Below, piece after piece: positions 8,478 to 15,458 of a stretch of 64,000 bases of DNA. The notes under the pieces are model-generated. The model made no database searches, was not told the origin of the DNA, and saw only the letters and a list, made by a program, of their open reading frames with translations. The stretch comes from Actinobacillus genomosp. 2. Lineage in GTDB: Bacteria > Pseudomonadota > Gammaproteobacteria > Enterobacterales > Pasteurellaceae. How positions within the stretch are numbered: the stretch's first letter is position 1; the number at the start of each line of letters is the position of its first letter. Location: positions 558,001 to 622,000 of the forward strand of contig NZ_CP103807.1 of NCBI RefSeq assembly GCF_029773605.1, written 5' to 3'. A program made the translations under genes and the position numbers.

Positions 8478-9509
8478 ATGAATAGCACAGCAGCAAAACT
8501 CTTTTACAGCTTAGTTGCGAATGTCGCAAATTATTATGGTGCAGACGTAAACCAAGCCTTAGCCGGTAAGCAGTTTACGATTGACACACCGAAAGCAACG
8601 ATCTTACTTGGCAATATCCAAAATCGTTCGGATTTCTTGAAGCAAATCAATATGATTGGCGTGAAAGATGTGGAAGGTCAATTGGTTTACGGTCCGGCAG
8701 AAGGTGGCATTACCGGTCGTAAAACAAATGGGCGTTACCGCAAATCATTAAATCCTAACGGCTATAAATATAAGTTAGCCGAAACCGATTCGGGTGTACT
8801 CATTAATTGGACACAGTTAGCACAATGGGGACATTTAGGCAATCAATTTGCAGATTTATATGCAGCATACGTACAACGTCAAATTGCCTTAGATATGATT
8901 AAGATCGGTTTTTATGGCGAATCGATAGCGGCTGAAACTCAAGCGGATAATCTTGCGGATGTAAATAAAGGCTGGTTGCAATTTATCCGTGACAATAAAC
9001 CGTCACAGATTTTAACCGAAGGGACAAAGCAATCGGGCGAAATTCGAATCTTTGGCGAAGATGCCGATTATGTGAATCTTGATGAACTGGCGTATGACTT
9101 GAAACAAGGTCTAGCCGAAGTACATCGTGATGCCGGTGATTTAGTCTTTTTAGTCGGTTCGGATTTAGTCAGCAAAGAGTCAAGCCTAATTTACAAAGGT
9201 AACGGCTTAATTGCGACTGAAAAAGCCCAATTAAATACACAGGATTTAATGAAAACATTCGGCGGTATGAAGGCAATGATGGTGCCGAATATGCCTCCAC
9301 GCTTGGCAGTAGTCACCAGTTTAAATAATCTCTCTATTTATACTCAGTACGATACTATCCGCCGTGGTATGAAAGATGACGATGAGCTTAAAGCGGTTAA
9401 AGATTCTTACTGGCGTATGGAAGGCTATGTGGTGGAAGACCCAAGCAAATTCTCGGCGATTGAATTTAAAAATGTAAAACTTTTAGATACGGACGGAAGC
9501 TATAAATAA
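8478..9509 (+). CDS. N: Major capsid protein (P2 gpN-like)
   Basis: A 343-residue HK97-fold capsid protein, close to the 357 of P2 gpN. Family blocks include FLKQINMIGVKDVEGQ near residue 55, the stretch GRYRKSLNPNGYKYKLAETD near 85 and MVPNMPPRLAVVTSLNNLSIY near 265. In P2 the N-terminus is trimmed by gpO during maturation. It starts three bases after the scaffold gene and is followed at once by the small terminase gene, the usual order. Confidence 0.93.
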   Translation: MNSTAAKLFYSLVANVANYYGADVNQALAGKQFTIDTPKATILLGNIQNRSDFLKQINMIGVKDVEGQLVYGPAEGGITGRKTNGRYRKSLNPNGYKYKLAETDSGVLINWTQLAQWGHLGNQFADLYAAYVQRQIALDMIKIGFYGESIAAETQADNLADVNKGWLQFIRDNKPSQILTEGTKQSGEIRIFGEDADYVNLDELAYDLKQGLAEVHRDAGDLVFLVGSDLVSKESSLIYKGNGLIATEKAQLNTQDLMKTFGGMKAMMVPNMPPRLAVVTSLNNLSIYTQYDTIRRGMKDDDELKAVKDSYWRMEGYVVEDPSKFSAIEFKNVKLLDTDGSYK

Positions 9510-9511
9510 TT

Positions 9512-10270
9512 ATGGGTATGCGTGAATTTCAGGCTCGTATGAGAGCATTAGACGAAATAAAACAAAGTGAAGTTGGTACGCCGGCACAAAAAGCAGTTGT
9601 AGCAAAACACGGTAGTGATTATTCCGTCTTACAAATCGCACTTAAAAACGACGTAAACAAAATTCGTGCATTACCGACATTAGAAATGCGTGCGGAGGAA
9701 AAACGCAGTAAATTTCTTCCGCATTGGCTTCCGTTTGTTGAAGATTATTTTAAAAAAGGCGAGATTTATCAAAATGATATTGTTGGCTATTGCATCGTGT
9801 ATTTGTTTGATGTTGGTAATTTTGACAGCGCATTGTCGCTTGCCGAAAAAGCCATTAAACAAGGTCAATCGTTGCCCGATGGTTTCGCTTCTACGTTGCC
9901 GCACTTCGTCGCAGACCAAATCTACAAATGGACGGATAAAACCGCAACCGCCGGGCAATCCGTTGAACCATATTTTACGCAGACTTTGCAAAACGTGGCG
10001 ATGTCTTGGCAGTTGCACGAAATGGTTACCGCAAAATGGTTCAAATTAGCGGCGGCACTATTGCTGAGAAATGAACTGGGACGAGTACACGCTGCAAGCG
10101 TTAGCGATCCTATGCGGTTGATTTTAGCCATTCAATTATGTGTAAGAGCATTTCAGCTTCATCACAAAGTCGGCGTAAAAAATATGGTAGAGCGTTGCGT
10201 GATGCGGTTAAACGCATTGCAACAAACGGGCGATTATATCCCCGAAAAATTCCCCCGGTGGCTAGTTTAA
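9512..10270 (+). CDS. M: Terminase small subunit (P2 gpM-like), possibly frameshifted
   Basis: The 252 residues match the P2 gpM endonuclease subunit (247 residues), with MREFQARMRALDEIK at the start and the helical block GYCIVYLFDVGNFDSALSLAEKAI near residue 90. It recognises cos and cuts with the large subunit. The reading frame ends FPRWLV just after a run of five C. One extra C there would keep the frame open for 30 more residues, to a TAATG junction with the next gene. The present end may therefore be a one-base deletion near 10,256. Confidence 0.85.
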   Translation: MGMREFQARMRALDEIKQSEVGTPAQKAVVAKHGSDYSVLQIALKNDVNKIRALPTLEMRAEEKRSKFLPHWLPFVEDYFKKGEIYQNDIVGYCIVYLFDVGNFDSALSLAEKAIKQGQSLPDGFASTLPHFVADQIYKWTDKTATAGQSVEPYFTQTLQNVAMSWQLHEMVTAKWFKLAAALLLRNELGRVHAASVSDPMRLILAIQLCVRAFQLHHKVGVKNMVERCVMRLNALQQTGDYIPEKFPRWLV

Positions 10271-10347
10271 GTTTGGATAAAGTCGAAATTAATTTTCCAT
10301 TACTTATTGAAAAACTTAAATCTAGCCCACTTTCAGAGGCTGAATAA
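10256..10347 (+). other. Open -1 frame continuing the small terminase gene
   Basis: In the -1 frame relative to gene M, the bases after the CCCCC run encode 30 sensible residues beginning PVASLSLDKVEINFPLLIEK and ending SEAE. The stop TAA overlaps the start of the head completion gene as TAATG. This is the spacing expected of the true gene end. It is either a lost C-terminal tail or is reached by slippage on the C run. Confidence 0.45.
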
Positions 10348-10799
10348 TGTTTAATGGCAGAGATACGGAATATGACGATATTACCATTACCAATAATGGT
10401 TTTTGGAGCAATATCAACGTACAAGAATTTCAGAAACAGCGTGCAATCCCTTTTCAAATTCCGGTTGAAATGGTTAAAGCCTCGTTAGTTTCCGCTATCC
10501 AACAGGTGAATTTAGACCTCGCAGATGTCGCAGAACAGCATAAAGCGAACGGTATTCTTTCCGTTGCGGATATTTCATCCGAAACCGTCGGCAGCGAGAA
10601 TTACGCCCAAACGCTTTATAAAAAAGCTGTGTTTGCGAGAGCAAAGCACGAACTATTACCGGAATTTAATACTTTGTCGGCCCGTGAAATACACGAAAAC
10701 CGACAATATACAGAAGAACAAAAAAGCCTATTAGCTGAAGCTACACACGCGATTAGAGTTTTAAAAGGGAAAAGACGGGGTAGCGTATGTCTAGTGTAA
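10347..10799 (+). CDS. L: Head completion protein (P2 gpL-like)
   Basis: A 150-residue protein of the gpL head completion family, which plugs or extends the portal after packaging. The start MFNGRDTEYDDITITNNGFW and the middle block IPVEMVKASLVSAIQQVN are typical. It begins in a TAATG junction with the frame upstream and overlaps the start of the next gene by 13 bases, showing tight coupling in the head-to-tail operon. Confidence 0.85.
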   Translation: MFNGRDTEYDDITITNNGFWSNINVQEFQKQRAIPFQIPVEMVKASLVSAIQQVNLDLADVAEQHKANGILSVADISSETVGSENYAQTLYKKAVFARAKHELLPEFNTLSAREIHENRQYTEEQKSLLAEATHAIRVLKGKRRGSVCLV

Positions 10800-11263
10800 G
10801 AAAATTTCTGTATCAACAATTAACGGATTTTTTACTTACCAAATTACCTAAACGTTATCACGGCAATTTTCATTCGTGGATGGATAAAATAAAACTAATT
10901 AATGCCGGGCGAAATGTTACGGATTTAGGCTTAGAGGTTGCTCATATTAAATATGATGCGGTGTTATGGTTTGAGGTTTTTCCTTATCGGGAAATATCCG
11001 CGCCGTTAATTATGGCAATGATTCAAGTATGGCTGGATGAAAACGATGCGATAAGAGAACGGCTTGATCTATACGAAACCGATATAGATTTAGATATTTT
11101 AGATGACAAAACCGCTGATTTAGTTTTTACGATTAATTTTCAGGAGCCACTAACAGCACAAAAGGACCCGAATGGGGAATTAGTCATAGATGGCGAATCA
11201 TACCGCTTAGATGAAATAGAAATCTACTATGCGGAAGAAATTGATGTTGAGGTAATCCGATGA
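10787..11263 (+). CDS. R: Tail completion protein (P2 gpR-like)
   Basis: A 158-residue protein that resembles gpR tail completion proteins, beginning MSSVRKFLYQQLTDFLLTKL, with an acidic C-terminal half. Together with the S protein it finishes the tail end that joins the head. It overlaps L by 13 bases and S by four (ATGA). The assignment rests on the sequence pattern and on the fixed L-R-S order in HP1-like phages. Confidence 0.8.
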   Translation: MSSVRKFLYQQLTDFLLTKLPKRYHGNFHSWMDKIKLINAGRNVTDLGLEVAHIKYDAVLWFEVFPYREISAPLIMAMIQVWLDENDAIRERLDLYETDIDLDILDDKTADLVFTINFQEPLTAQKDPNGELVIDGESYRLDEIEIYYAEEIDVEVIR

Positions 11264-11949
11264 AACCAGTCATAAAAATGGGGCTAGATAAAAAAGATTT
11301 AGACGCATTTTTAAAAGATTTAGAAGTTATTGCATTACCGGCAAAAAAGAAACGTGAAATTCTAATTCGTACCCTGCAAATGATAAAGCGTACAGCAGTA
11401 TCCAATGCGGCAAATCAACGTGAACCAACAGGCACAAGTTGGAAAAAACGTAAAAAAGGTACGGCTAAAATGTTACGCCGAATTGCAAAATTAGCGAATA
11501 GCAAAGCGGAACATGAAAGCAAAGGACGATTGTTTTATCATCACGATAGAACCGGACAAATAGCGACGGAACATCAAGAAGGTATCGATCACTTACATAA
11601 AAAAAGTGATAAGCAAAGCATAACAAAAGAAGGTAAACCTTCAGACCCTGCAACGGCAAGACAAGCCAAAAAATTAAGAGATTTAGGCTATACGGTGGCA
11701 GGAGCAACTAAAAAAGACGGTAGCAAAAGACAACGCCGACCGGGTATTAGAGAGATTCAAAGCTCATTAAGTCGTGCAAGAGCAAGCTTAATTATTCGAA
11801 AACTCGAAGAAAAATACGGCACAGGTACAAAAAAAGGTTTAACCCAATGGATTATACCAACGGTAAAACGTTCATTTTTAGATACCCGTGAAGAAGAAAC
11901 GGCAAAAATTCTATTAGCAGAAATCCAAAAATACACCAAAAAACAATAA
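11260..11949 (+). CDS. S: Tail completion / virion morphogenesis protein (P2 gpS-like)
   Basis: A 229-residue strongly basic protein of the phage virion morphogenesis family that includes P2 gpS and Mu gpG. The segment GTSWKKRKKGTAKMLRRIAK (about 47-66) and the following FYHHDRTGQIATEHQEG are family features. It is longer than P2 gpS (150) because of an extra C-terminal Lys/Arg-rich region. It is involved in tail length termination or head-tail joining. Confidence 0.85.
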   Translation: MKPVIKMGLDKKDLDAFLKDLEVIALPAKKKREILIRTLQMIKRTAVSNAANQREPTGTSWKKRKKGTAKMLRRIAKLANSKAEHESKGRLFYHHDRTGQIATEHQEGIDHLHKKSDKQSITKEGKPSDPATARQAKKLRDLGYTVAGATKKDGSKRQRRPGIREIQSSLSRARASLIIRKLEEKYGTGTKKGLTQWIIPTVKRSFLDTREEETAKILLAEIQKYTKKQ

Positions 11950-11961
11950 GAGGACAAGTGA

Positions 11962-13092
11962 ATGTTCCCAAATGTAAAAATCAACACTTTAAATCAATTA
12001 TCCGGCGAAACCTCGGAAATTGAACGCCATGCGTTATTTGTCGGCGTAGGTACGACCAATGCCGGCAAACTGTTTTCACTCTCTCCGGATAGTGATTTTG
12101 ACAAGATTTTCGGCGAAGACGATACCAACTTAAAAAAACAAGTCATAGCAGCAATGAGTAACGCCGGTCAGAATTGGCAAGCTCACGCCTATATTTTAGA
12201 CGAAAGCGGTTATGACTTCGTAAAAGCCGTAGAAAAGGCTAATGCAGTCGCTTCCTTTGAATATACGGTAAACACTTATACTACCGGTGTTGATAAAGAA
12301 AAAATTAATGCCTTGCAAACGTTATATGCTCAATTAGTTGCAAAATTAGGACGTAGAACGTTTTTTATTCAAGCGATTGAGCCGATTAACAAAGAATTAG
12401 AATCCGGTGAGAGTTGGGACGAATATGTAGAAAAACTTACCACGTTACAAAAAACCTTAGTATGTGATCATGTAATGCTTGTGCCGACTTTATTCGGTAA
12501 TGATGTCGGTGTCATTGCCGGTCGTTTGGCAAATCGTGCTGTATCGATTGCCGACAGTCCAAGTCGTGTATTAACCGGTGCATTATTGGATATGGGTAGT
12601 AGCGATAAGCCACAAGATAAAGACGGTACTGAGCTAAATCTATCCCACTTAAAAGCATTAGAACAAGCCCGTTATTCCGTACCAATGTGGTATCCGGATT
12701 ATGACGGTTACTACTGGTCGGATGGCAGAACATTAGATGTTGAAGGTGGCGATTATCAATCTATTGAAAATGTGCGAATCGTAGATAAGGCAGCAAGGGC
12801 TGTACGCCTATTAGCGATCGCTAAAATTGCAGACCGCTCATTTAATTCGACCGCTTACAGTACAGAATACCACAAACAGTATTTTGCTAAACCGCTCCGT
12901 GACATGAGCAAATCAACCACGGTAAACGGTAAGGAATTTCCGGGCGAATGTTATCCACCGACAGAAGATTCGGTCACGATTACATGGCATAGCAAAACAA
13001 AAGTCGCTGTTTATATCAAAGTACGCCCGTATGATTGCCCGAAAGACATCACGGTCAATATTTTCTTAGATTTAGAAACATTAGGAGGTTAA
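11962..13092 (+). CDS. FI: Contractile tail sheath protein (P2 FI-like)
   Basis: A 376-residue sheath subunit. The N-terminal ERHALFVGVGTTNAGKLFSL is typical of HP1-type sheath proteins, and the C-terminal DCPKDITVNIFLDLETLGG matches the conserved sheath end. Subunits stack around the tube and contract on infection. It is preceded by AGAGGACAAGTG and directly followed by the tube gene. Confidence 0.9.
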   Translation: MFPNVKINTLNQLSGETSEIERHALFVGVGTTNAGKLFSLSPDSDFDKIFGEDDTNLKKQVIAAMSNAGQNWQAHAYILDESGYDFVKAVEKANAVASFEYTVNTYTTGVDKEKINALQTLYAQLVAKLGRRTFFIQAIEPINKELESGESWDEYVEKLTTLQKTLVCDHVMLVPTLFGNDVGVIAGRLANRAVSIADSPSRVLTGALLDMGSSDKPQDKDGTELNLSHLKALEQARYSVPMWYPDYDGYYWSDGRTLDVEGGDYQSIENVRIVDKAARAVRLLAIAKIADRSFNSTAYSTEYHKQYFAKPLRDMSKSTTVNGKEFPGECYPPTEDSVTITWHSKTKVAVYIKVRPYDCPKDITVNIFLDLETLGG

Positions 13093-13095
13093 TCA

Positions 13096-13548
13096 ATGGA
13101 ACGTATTTCCGGTATGAGTTTTGATTTCAGCTTTATGGGATTACCGATTCACGCTGAAAACATCTCTTTAAGTATCACGGACAATTCCGCTGTGGCACAA
13201 ACACGAGGTATTCCGGATGGATGGGTCAGCGGTGATGTATCCGCAGAAGGTGAAATTGAGCTAGATGCAAAAAATTTCCAGAAAATTTCAACCGCAGCAG
13301 CCGCTGCTGGTAGTTATCGTGGCTTACCTGAAATTGATTTTGTGTTTTTCGCTATGCGTGGTGGCGTGCGTGACAAGGTGGAAACTTTCGGTAATAAATT
13401 GGTGCTATCCGATTTATTGAGCATTGATCCAAAAGGCGGATCAAAAACCACAAAAAAAGTAAGATTTTTTGTAACCAGTCCCGATTTTGTCCGAATCAAT
13501 GGGGTGTCTTATCTCTCCGATGAAGATACACGTGATTTAATCGGCTAA
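13096..13548 (+). CDS. FII: Tail tube protein (HP1-type, DUF2597 family)
   Basis: A 150-residue protein of the DUF2597 family, the tail tube of HP1-like phages. Hallmarks are SLSITDNSAVAQTRGIPDG (about 25-43), the stretch GEIELDAKNFQKISTAAAAA and RFFVTSPDFVRINGVSYLS near the C-terminus. It starts three bases after the sheath gene. It is followed by a long hairpin before the lysis genes. Confidence 0.9.
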   Translation: MERISGMSFDFSFMGLPIHAENISLSITDNSAVAQTRGIPDGWVSGDVSAEGEIELDAKNFQKISTAAAAAGSYRGLPEIDFVFFAMRGGVRDKVETFGNKLVLSDLLSIDPKGGSKTTKKVRFFVTSPDFVRINGVSYLSDEDTRDLIG

Positions 13549-13554
13549 CAGAAT

Positions 13555-13619
13555 TTAGGGGCAACTCGAAAAACTGCACATAACAATAATAATAAACGAA
13601 AGAGCGAGTTAGCCCCTAA
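13555..13619 (+). terminator. Large inverted repeat between tube and lysis genes
   Basis: TTAGGGGC-AACTCG (13555-13568) pairs with CGAGTT-A-GCCCCTAA (13605-13619), a 14-bp stem with one bulge and a loop of about 36 bases. It lacks a good T-run, so it may be a weak terminator, an RNA processing or stability element, or a control site separating structural and lysis gene expression. Confidence 0.55.
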
Positions 13620-13652
13620 TCCTTATAAATGAGAGAAAGAGAAAAATAAAAA

Positions 13653-13892
13653 ATGAACGGAAAATTTGAAGGGTCAGTCCCGTTTATTGGTTCGCTAGTC
13701 GCATTTTTATCCGGCTTTAATGTGTCGGAATGGGCTGCATTATTCGGTATTTTATTCGGTGCGATTACCGTGTTAATTGCATATAAAAAATACAAGGATG
13801 AAATTGCACTACGTAAGCAAGAATTACATTACAAAATATTAGCGGCACGTATTGAGGCTAAAAAACTCGGGGTAAGTGATGAAAGTTTCTAA
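13653..13892 (+). CDS. HP1-family holin
   Basis: A 79-residue membrane protein with a hydrophobic segment at about 10-23 and another at about 27-43, followed by a charged helical tail. Size, sequence (GSVPFIGSLVAFLSGF, WAALFGILFGAITVLIAYKK) and position before the endolysin match the HP1 holin family. It forms the membrane lesion that times lysis. Its end overlaps the start of the endolysin gene. Confidence 0.85.
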   Translation: MNGKFEGSVPFIGSLVAFLSGFNVSEWAALFGILFGAITVLIAYKKYKDEIALRKQELHYKILAARIEAKKLGVSDESF

Positions 13893-14421
13893 AAAGTTTA
13901 TCGCTTGTTCTGTGGTTGCAGTATTAGCAATTTTACACCAATTACCACAAGCGAACGAAATCCGTACTAGTAAAGAGATGTTATCACTGATCGCTAATGC
14001 AGAAGGTTGTGCAAGCACACCTTATCGTTGTCCGGCTGATGTTTGGACCGATGGCATCGGTAATACTCGCAATGTGACACAAGGTCGTTTTTTAACCTTA
14101 GAAGAAATTGCAGGCGATTACATTGATAACATCAAAATTGCTGAACAGTGCGTAAACCGAAAATTTAATGGCGAGAAAATGACACAAGGGCAATTTGATG
14201 CAATGACATCACTAGTCTTTAATGTGGGTTGTTATGGTACAACGACCTATTACAGCAAATCTGCCGGTAAGCGTGTGCCGACATCATTATATAAATATGC
14301 TCAAACCTTAAACTTTAAAGCAATGTGTACGCACATTAATGATTTTAATAAAGCCGGTGGCAAAGTGTTGAAAGGTTTAGTTACTCGCCGAGCCAAAGAA
14401 ACTGAATTTTGTATTAAATAG
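13879..14421 (+). CDS. SAR endolysin, lysozyme of the P1 Lyz type
   Basis: I start at ATG 13879; a GTG lies one codon upstream. The 180-residue glycoside hydrolase 24 lysozyme begins with a weakly hydrophobic signal-anchor-release segment (about 5-22). The triad is Glu42, Cys51 and Thr57 (NAEGC...YRC...VWT), with Cys at the place where T4 lysozyme has Asp. Cys44 is nearby and Cys10 lies inside the membrane segment. P1 Lyz has the same E42/C44/C51/T57 layout and is kept inactive by a Cys44-Cys51 bond until the membrane-segment Cys swaps it. The same switch is likely here. Confidence 0.88.
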   Translation: MKVSKKFIACSVVAVLAILHQLPQANEIRTSKEMLSLIANAEGCASTPYRCPADVWTDGIGNTRNVTQGRFLTLEEIAGDYIDNIKIAEQCVNRKFNGEKMTQGQFDAMTSLVFNVGCYGTTTYYSKSAGKRVPTSLYKYAQTLNFKAMCTHINDFNKAGGKVLKGLVTRRAKETEFCIK

Positions 14422-14422
14422 T

Positions 14423-14800
14423 ATGAACATCAAAGTGCTTACTTTTATCTTATCTATCATGGCCTTAGTAGCAAATGTAGCTGTTATTTCTTATTACAAA
14501 AACAAAGTAGAACAAGCCCAAACAGCATTAACAGAGTTACAAGCGATATATGATGATAATCAGAAAATGTTGCAGAAATATCAGCAACAAATCACAAAAC
14601 TACATATAAAACTGGCTTCAGCGAATGACCAAGCGGAAGCCAGAAAACAGCAGTTACAAGAGGTATTAGCAAATGAACAAAATCAAAAGTGGCGTGATAC
14701 TCCTGTGCCTGACGATATTGTCCGCTTGTTCGAACAACGAAAGCAAAACGACACCAACAAGGCTGATTTGCCCACAAACGACAGAGTGTCGAAACATTAA
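14423..14800 (+). CDS. Rz: Rz-like i-spanin
   Basis: A 125-residue protein with one N-terminal membrane segment (about 5-24) and a long coiled coil (about 27-95) rich in Gln, Lys and Glu. It lies just after the endolysin and contains the start of an Rz1 lipoprotein gene in another frame. This is the classic i-spanin layout, which joins inner and outer membrane in the last step of lysis. Confidence 0.85.
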   Translation: MNIKVLTFILSIMALVANVAVISYYKNKVEQAQTALTELQAIYDDNQKMLQKYQQQITKLHIKLASANDQAEARKQQLQEVLANEQNQKWRDTPVPDDIVRLFEQRKQNDTNKADLPTNDRVSKH

Positions 14801-14927
14801 TCCGCAAGTAAACACAAACGGCTTAATGGTACAAACTTTAAATGAAGCACTCAATAAATTAGATGTTTGTGTAATTGCTTATGAAGCCGTTACGCAATGT
14901 ATTACTGATTTTAACAACCAAAAATAA
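14673..14927 (+). CDS. Rz1: Rz1-like o-spanin lipoprotein
   Basis: An 84-residue lipoprotein starting inside the Rz gene in a different frame. The signal peptide ends in the lipobox LSAC with Cys19. The mature part is Cys-rich (four further Cys). It would sit in the outer membrane and bind the Rz coiled coil. The out-of-frame overlap with Rz is a strong identifier. Confidence 0.85.
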   Translation: MNKIKSGVILLCLTILSACSNNESKTTPTRLICPQTTECRNINPQVNTNGLMVQTLNEALNKLDVCVIAYEAVTQCITDFNNQK

Positions 14928-14942
14928 CCAAGGAAATTAACA

Positions 14943-15254
14943 ATGACCGATAAAAACCAAGCTCAAACACTTTTAGAAAAATTAACCGCAAACGTAAAAG
15001 ATAGCGTAACGATTACCGTATCCGGTGTTGATTTTATCTTTAACCGTGATGATGCAGCATACGACACGATGGTAAATGAAGTAGAAAGCGGCAATAAAAT
15101 TACACCGATTAAAGATTATTTACTCGCTTGCATTAAGCGTGAACAGCGTGATGACTTGTTGACCGTGATTAATGTGCCGGGATTGGCATTACAAATTGCC
15201 GGTGCGATTAACAAAGTATTAGTGCCGAAGGTTGAAATTACTGTAAAAAACTAG
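14943..15254 (+). CDS. Tail assembly chaperone, short form (HP1 type)
   Basis: A 103-residue protein (NVKDSVTITVSGVDFIFNRD near residue 20) placed directly before the tape measure gene, where HP1-like phages encode the tail assembly chaperone. It ends VKN at a TAG that directly follows the slippery heptamer A AAA AAC. A fraction of ribosomes should shift -1 there and make a 163-residue long form. Both forms coat the tape measure protein during tail assembly. Confidence 0.85.
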   Translation: MTDKNQAQTLLEKLTANVKDSVTITVSGVDFIFNRDDAAYDTMVNEVESGNKITPIKDYLLACIKREQRDDLLTVINVPGLALQIAGAINKVLVPKVEITVKN

Positions 15255-15433
15255 CGTTGCGTGTGGAAGCAATCGAACGTAACGGCTTTTCGCAAGCTGT
15301 TGCACTTCGGATGTATTATTTACCGCACGCAGATAATAGCGAGTATAACCTCGCCCGGGCGATTTGGCTAAATAAGCAATATTTTGAAAATTTAGCTAAC
15401 TCAGTATCAACAGGCATTGCACAAGTATTTTAG
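15245..15433 (+). CDS. Frameshift site and -1 frame extension of the tail chaperone
   Basis: The heptamer A AAA AAC (15245-15251) is in the correct frame (GTA AAA AAC TAG). After a -1 shift, translation continues LALRVEAIERNGFSQAVALR and then through a Tyr/Leu-rich stretch to TAG at 15431, adding 60 residues. The extension has no start codon of its own of any strength, so it is made only as a fusion to the 103-residue frame. This G/GT-type arrangement is widely conserved ahead of tape measure genes. Confidence 0.85.
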   Translation, partial: KKLALRVEAIERNGFSQAVALRMYYLPHADNSEYNLARAIWLNKQYFENLANSVSTGIAQVF

Positions 15434-15458
15434 GCAATGCCTTTTTTGTAGGTTTTTT

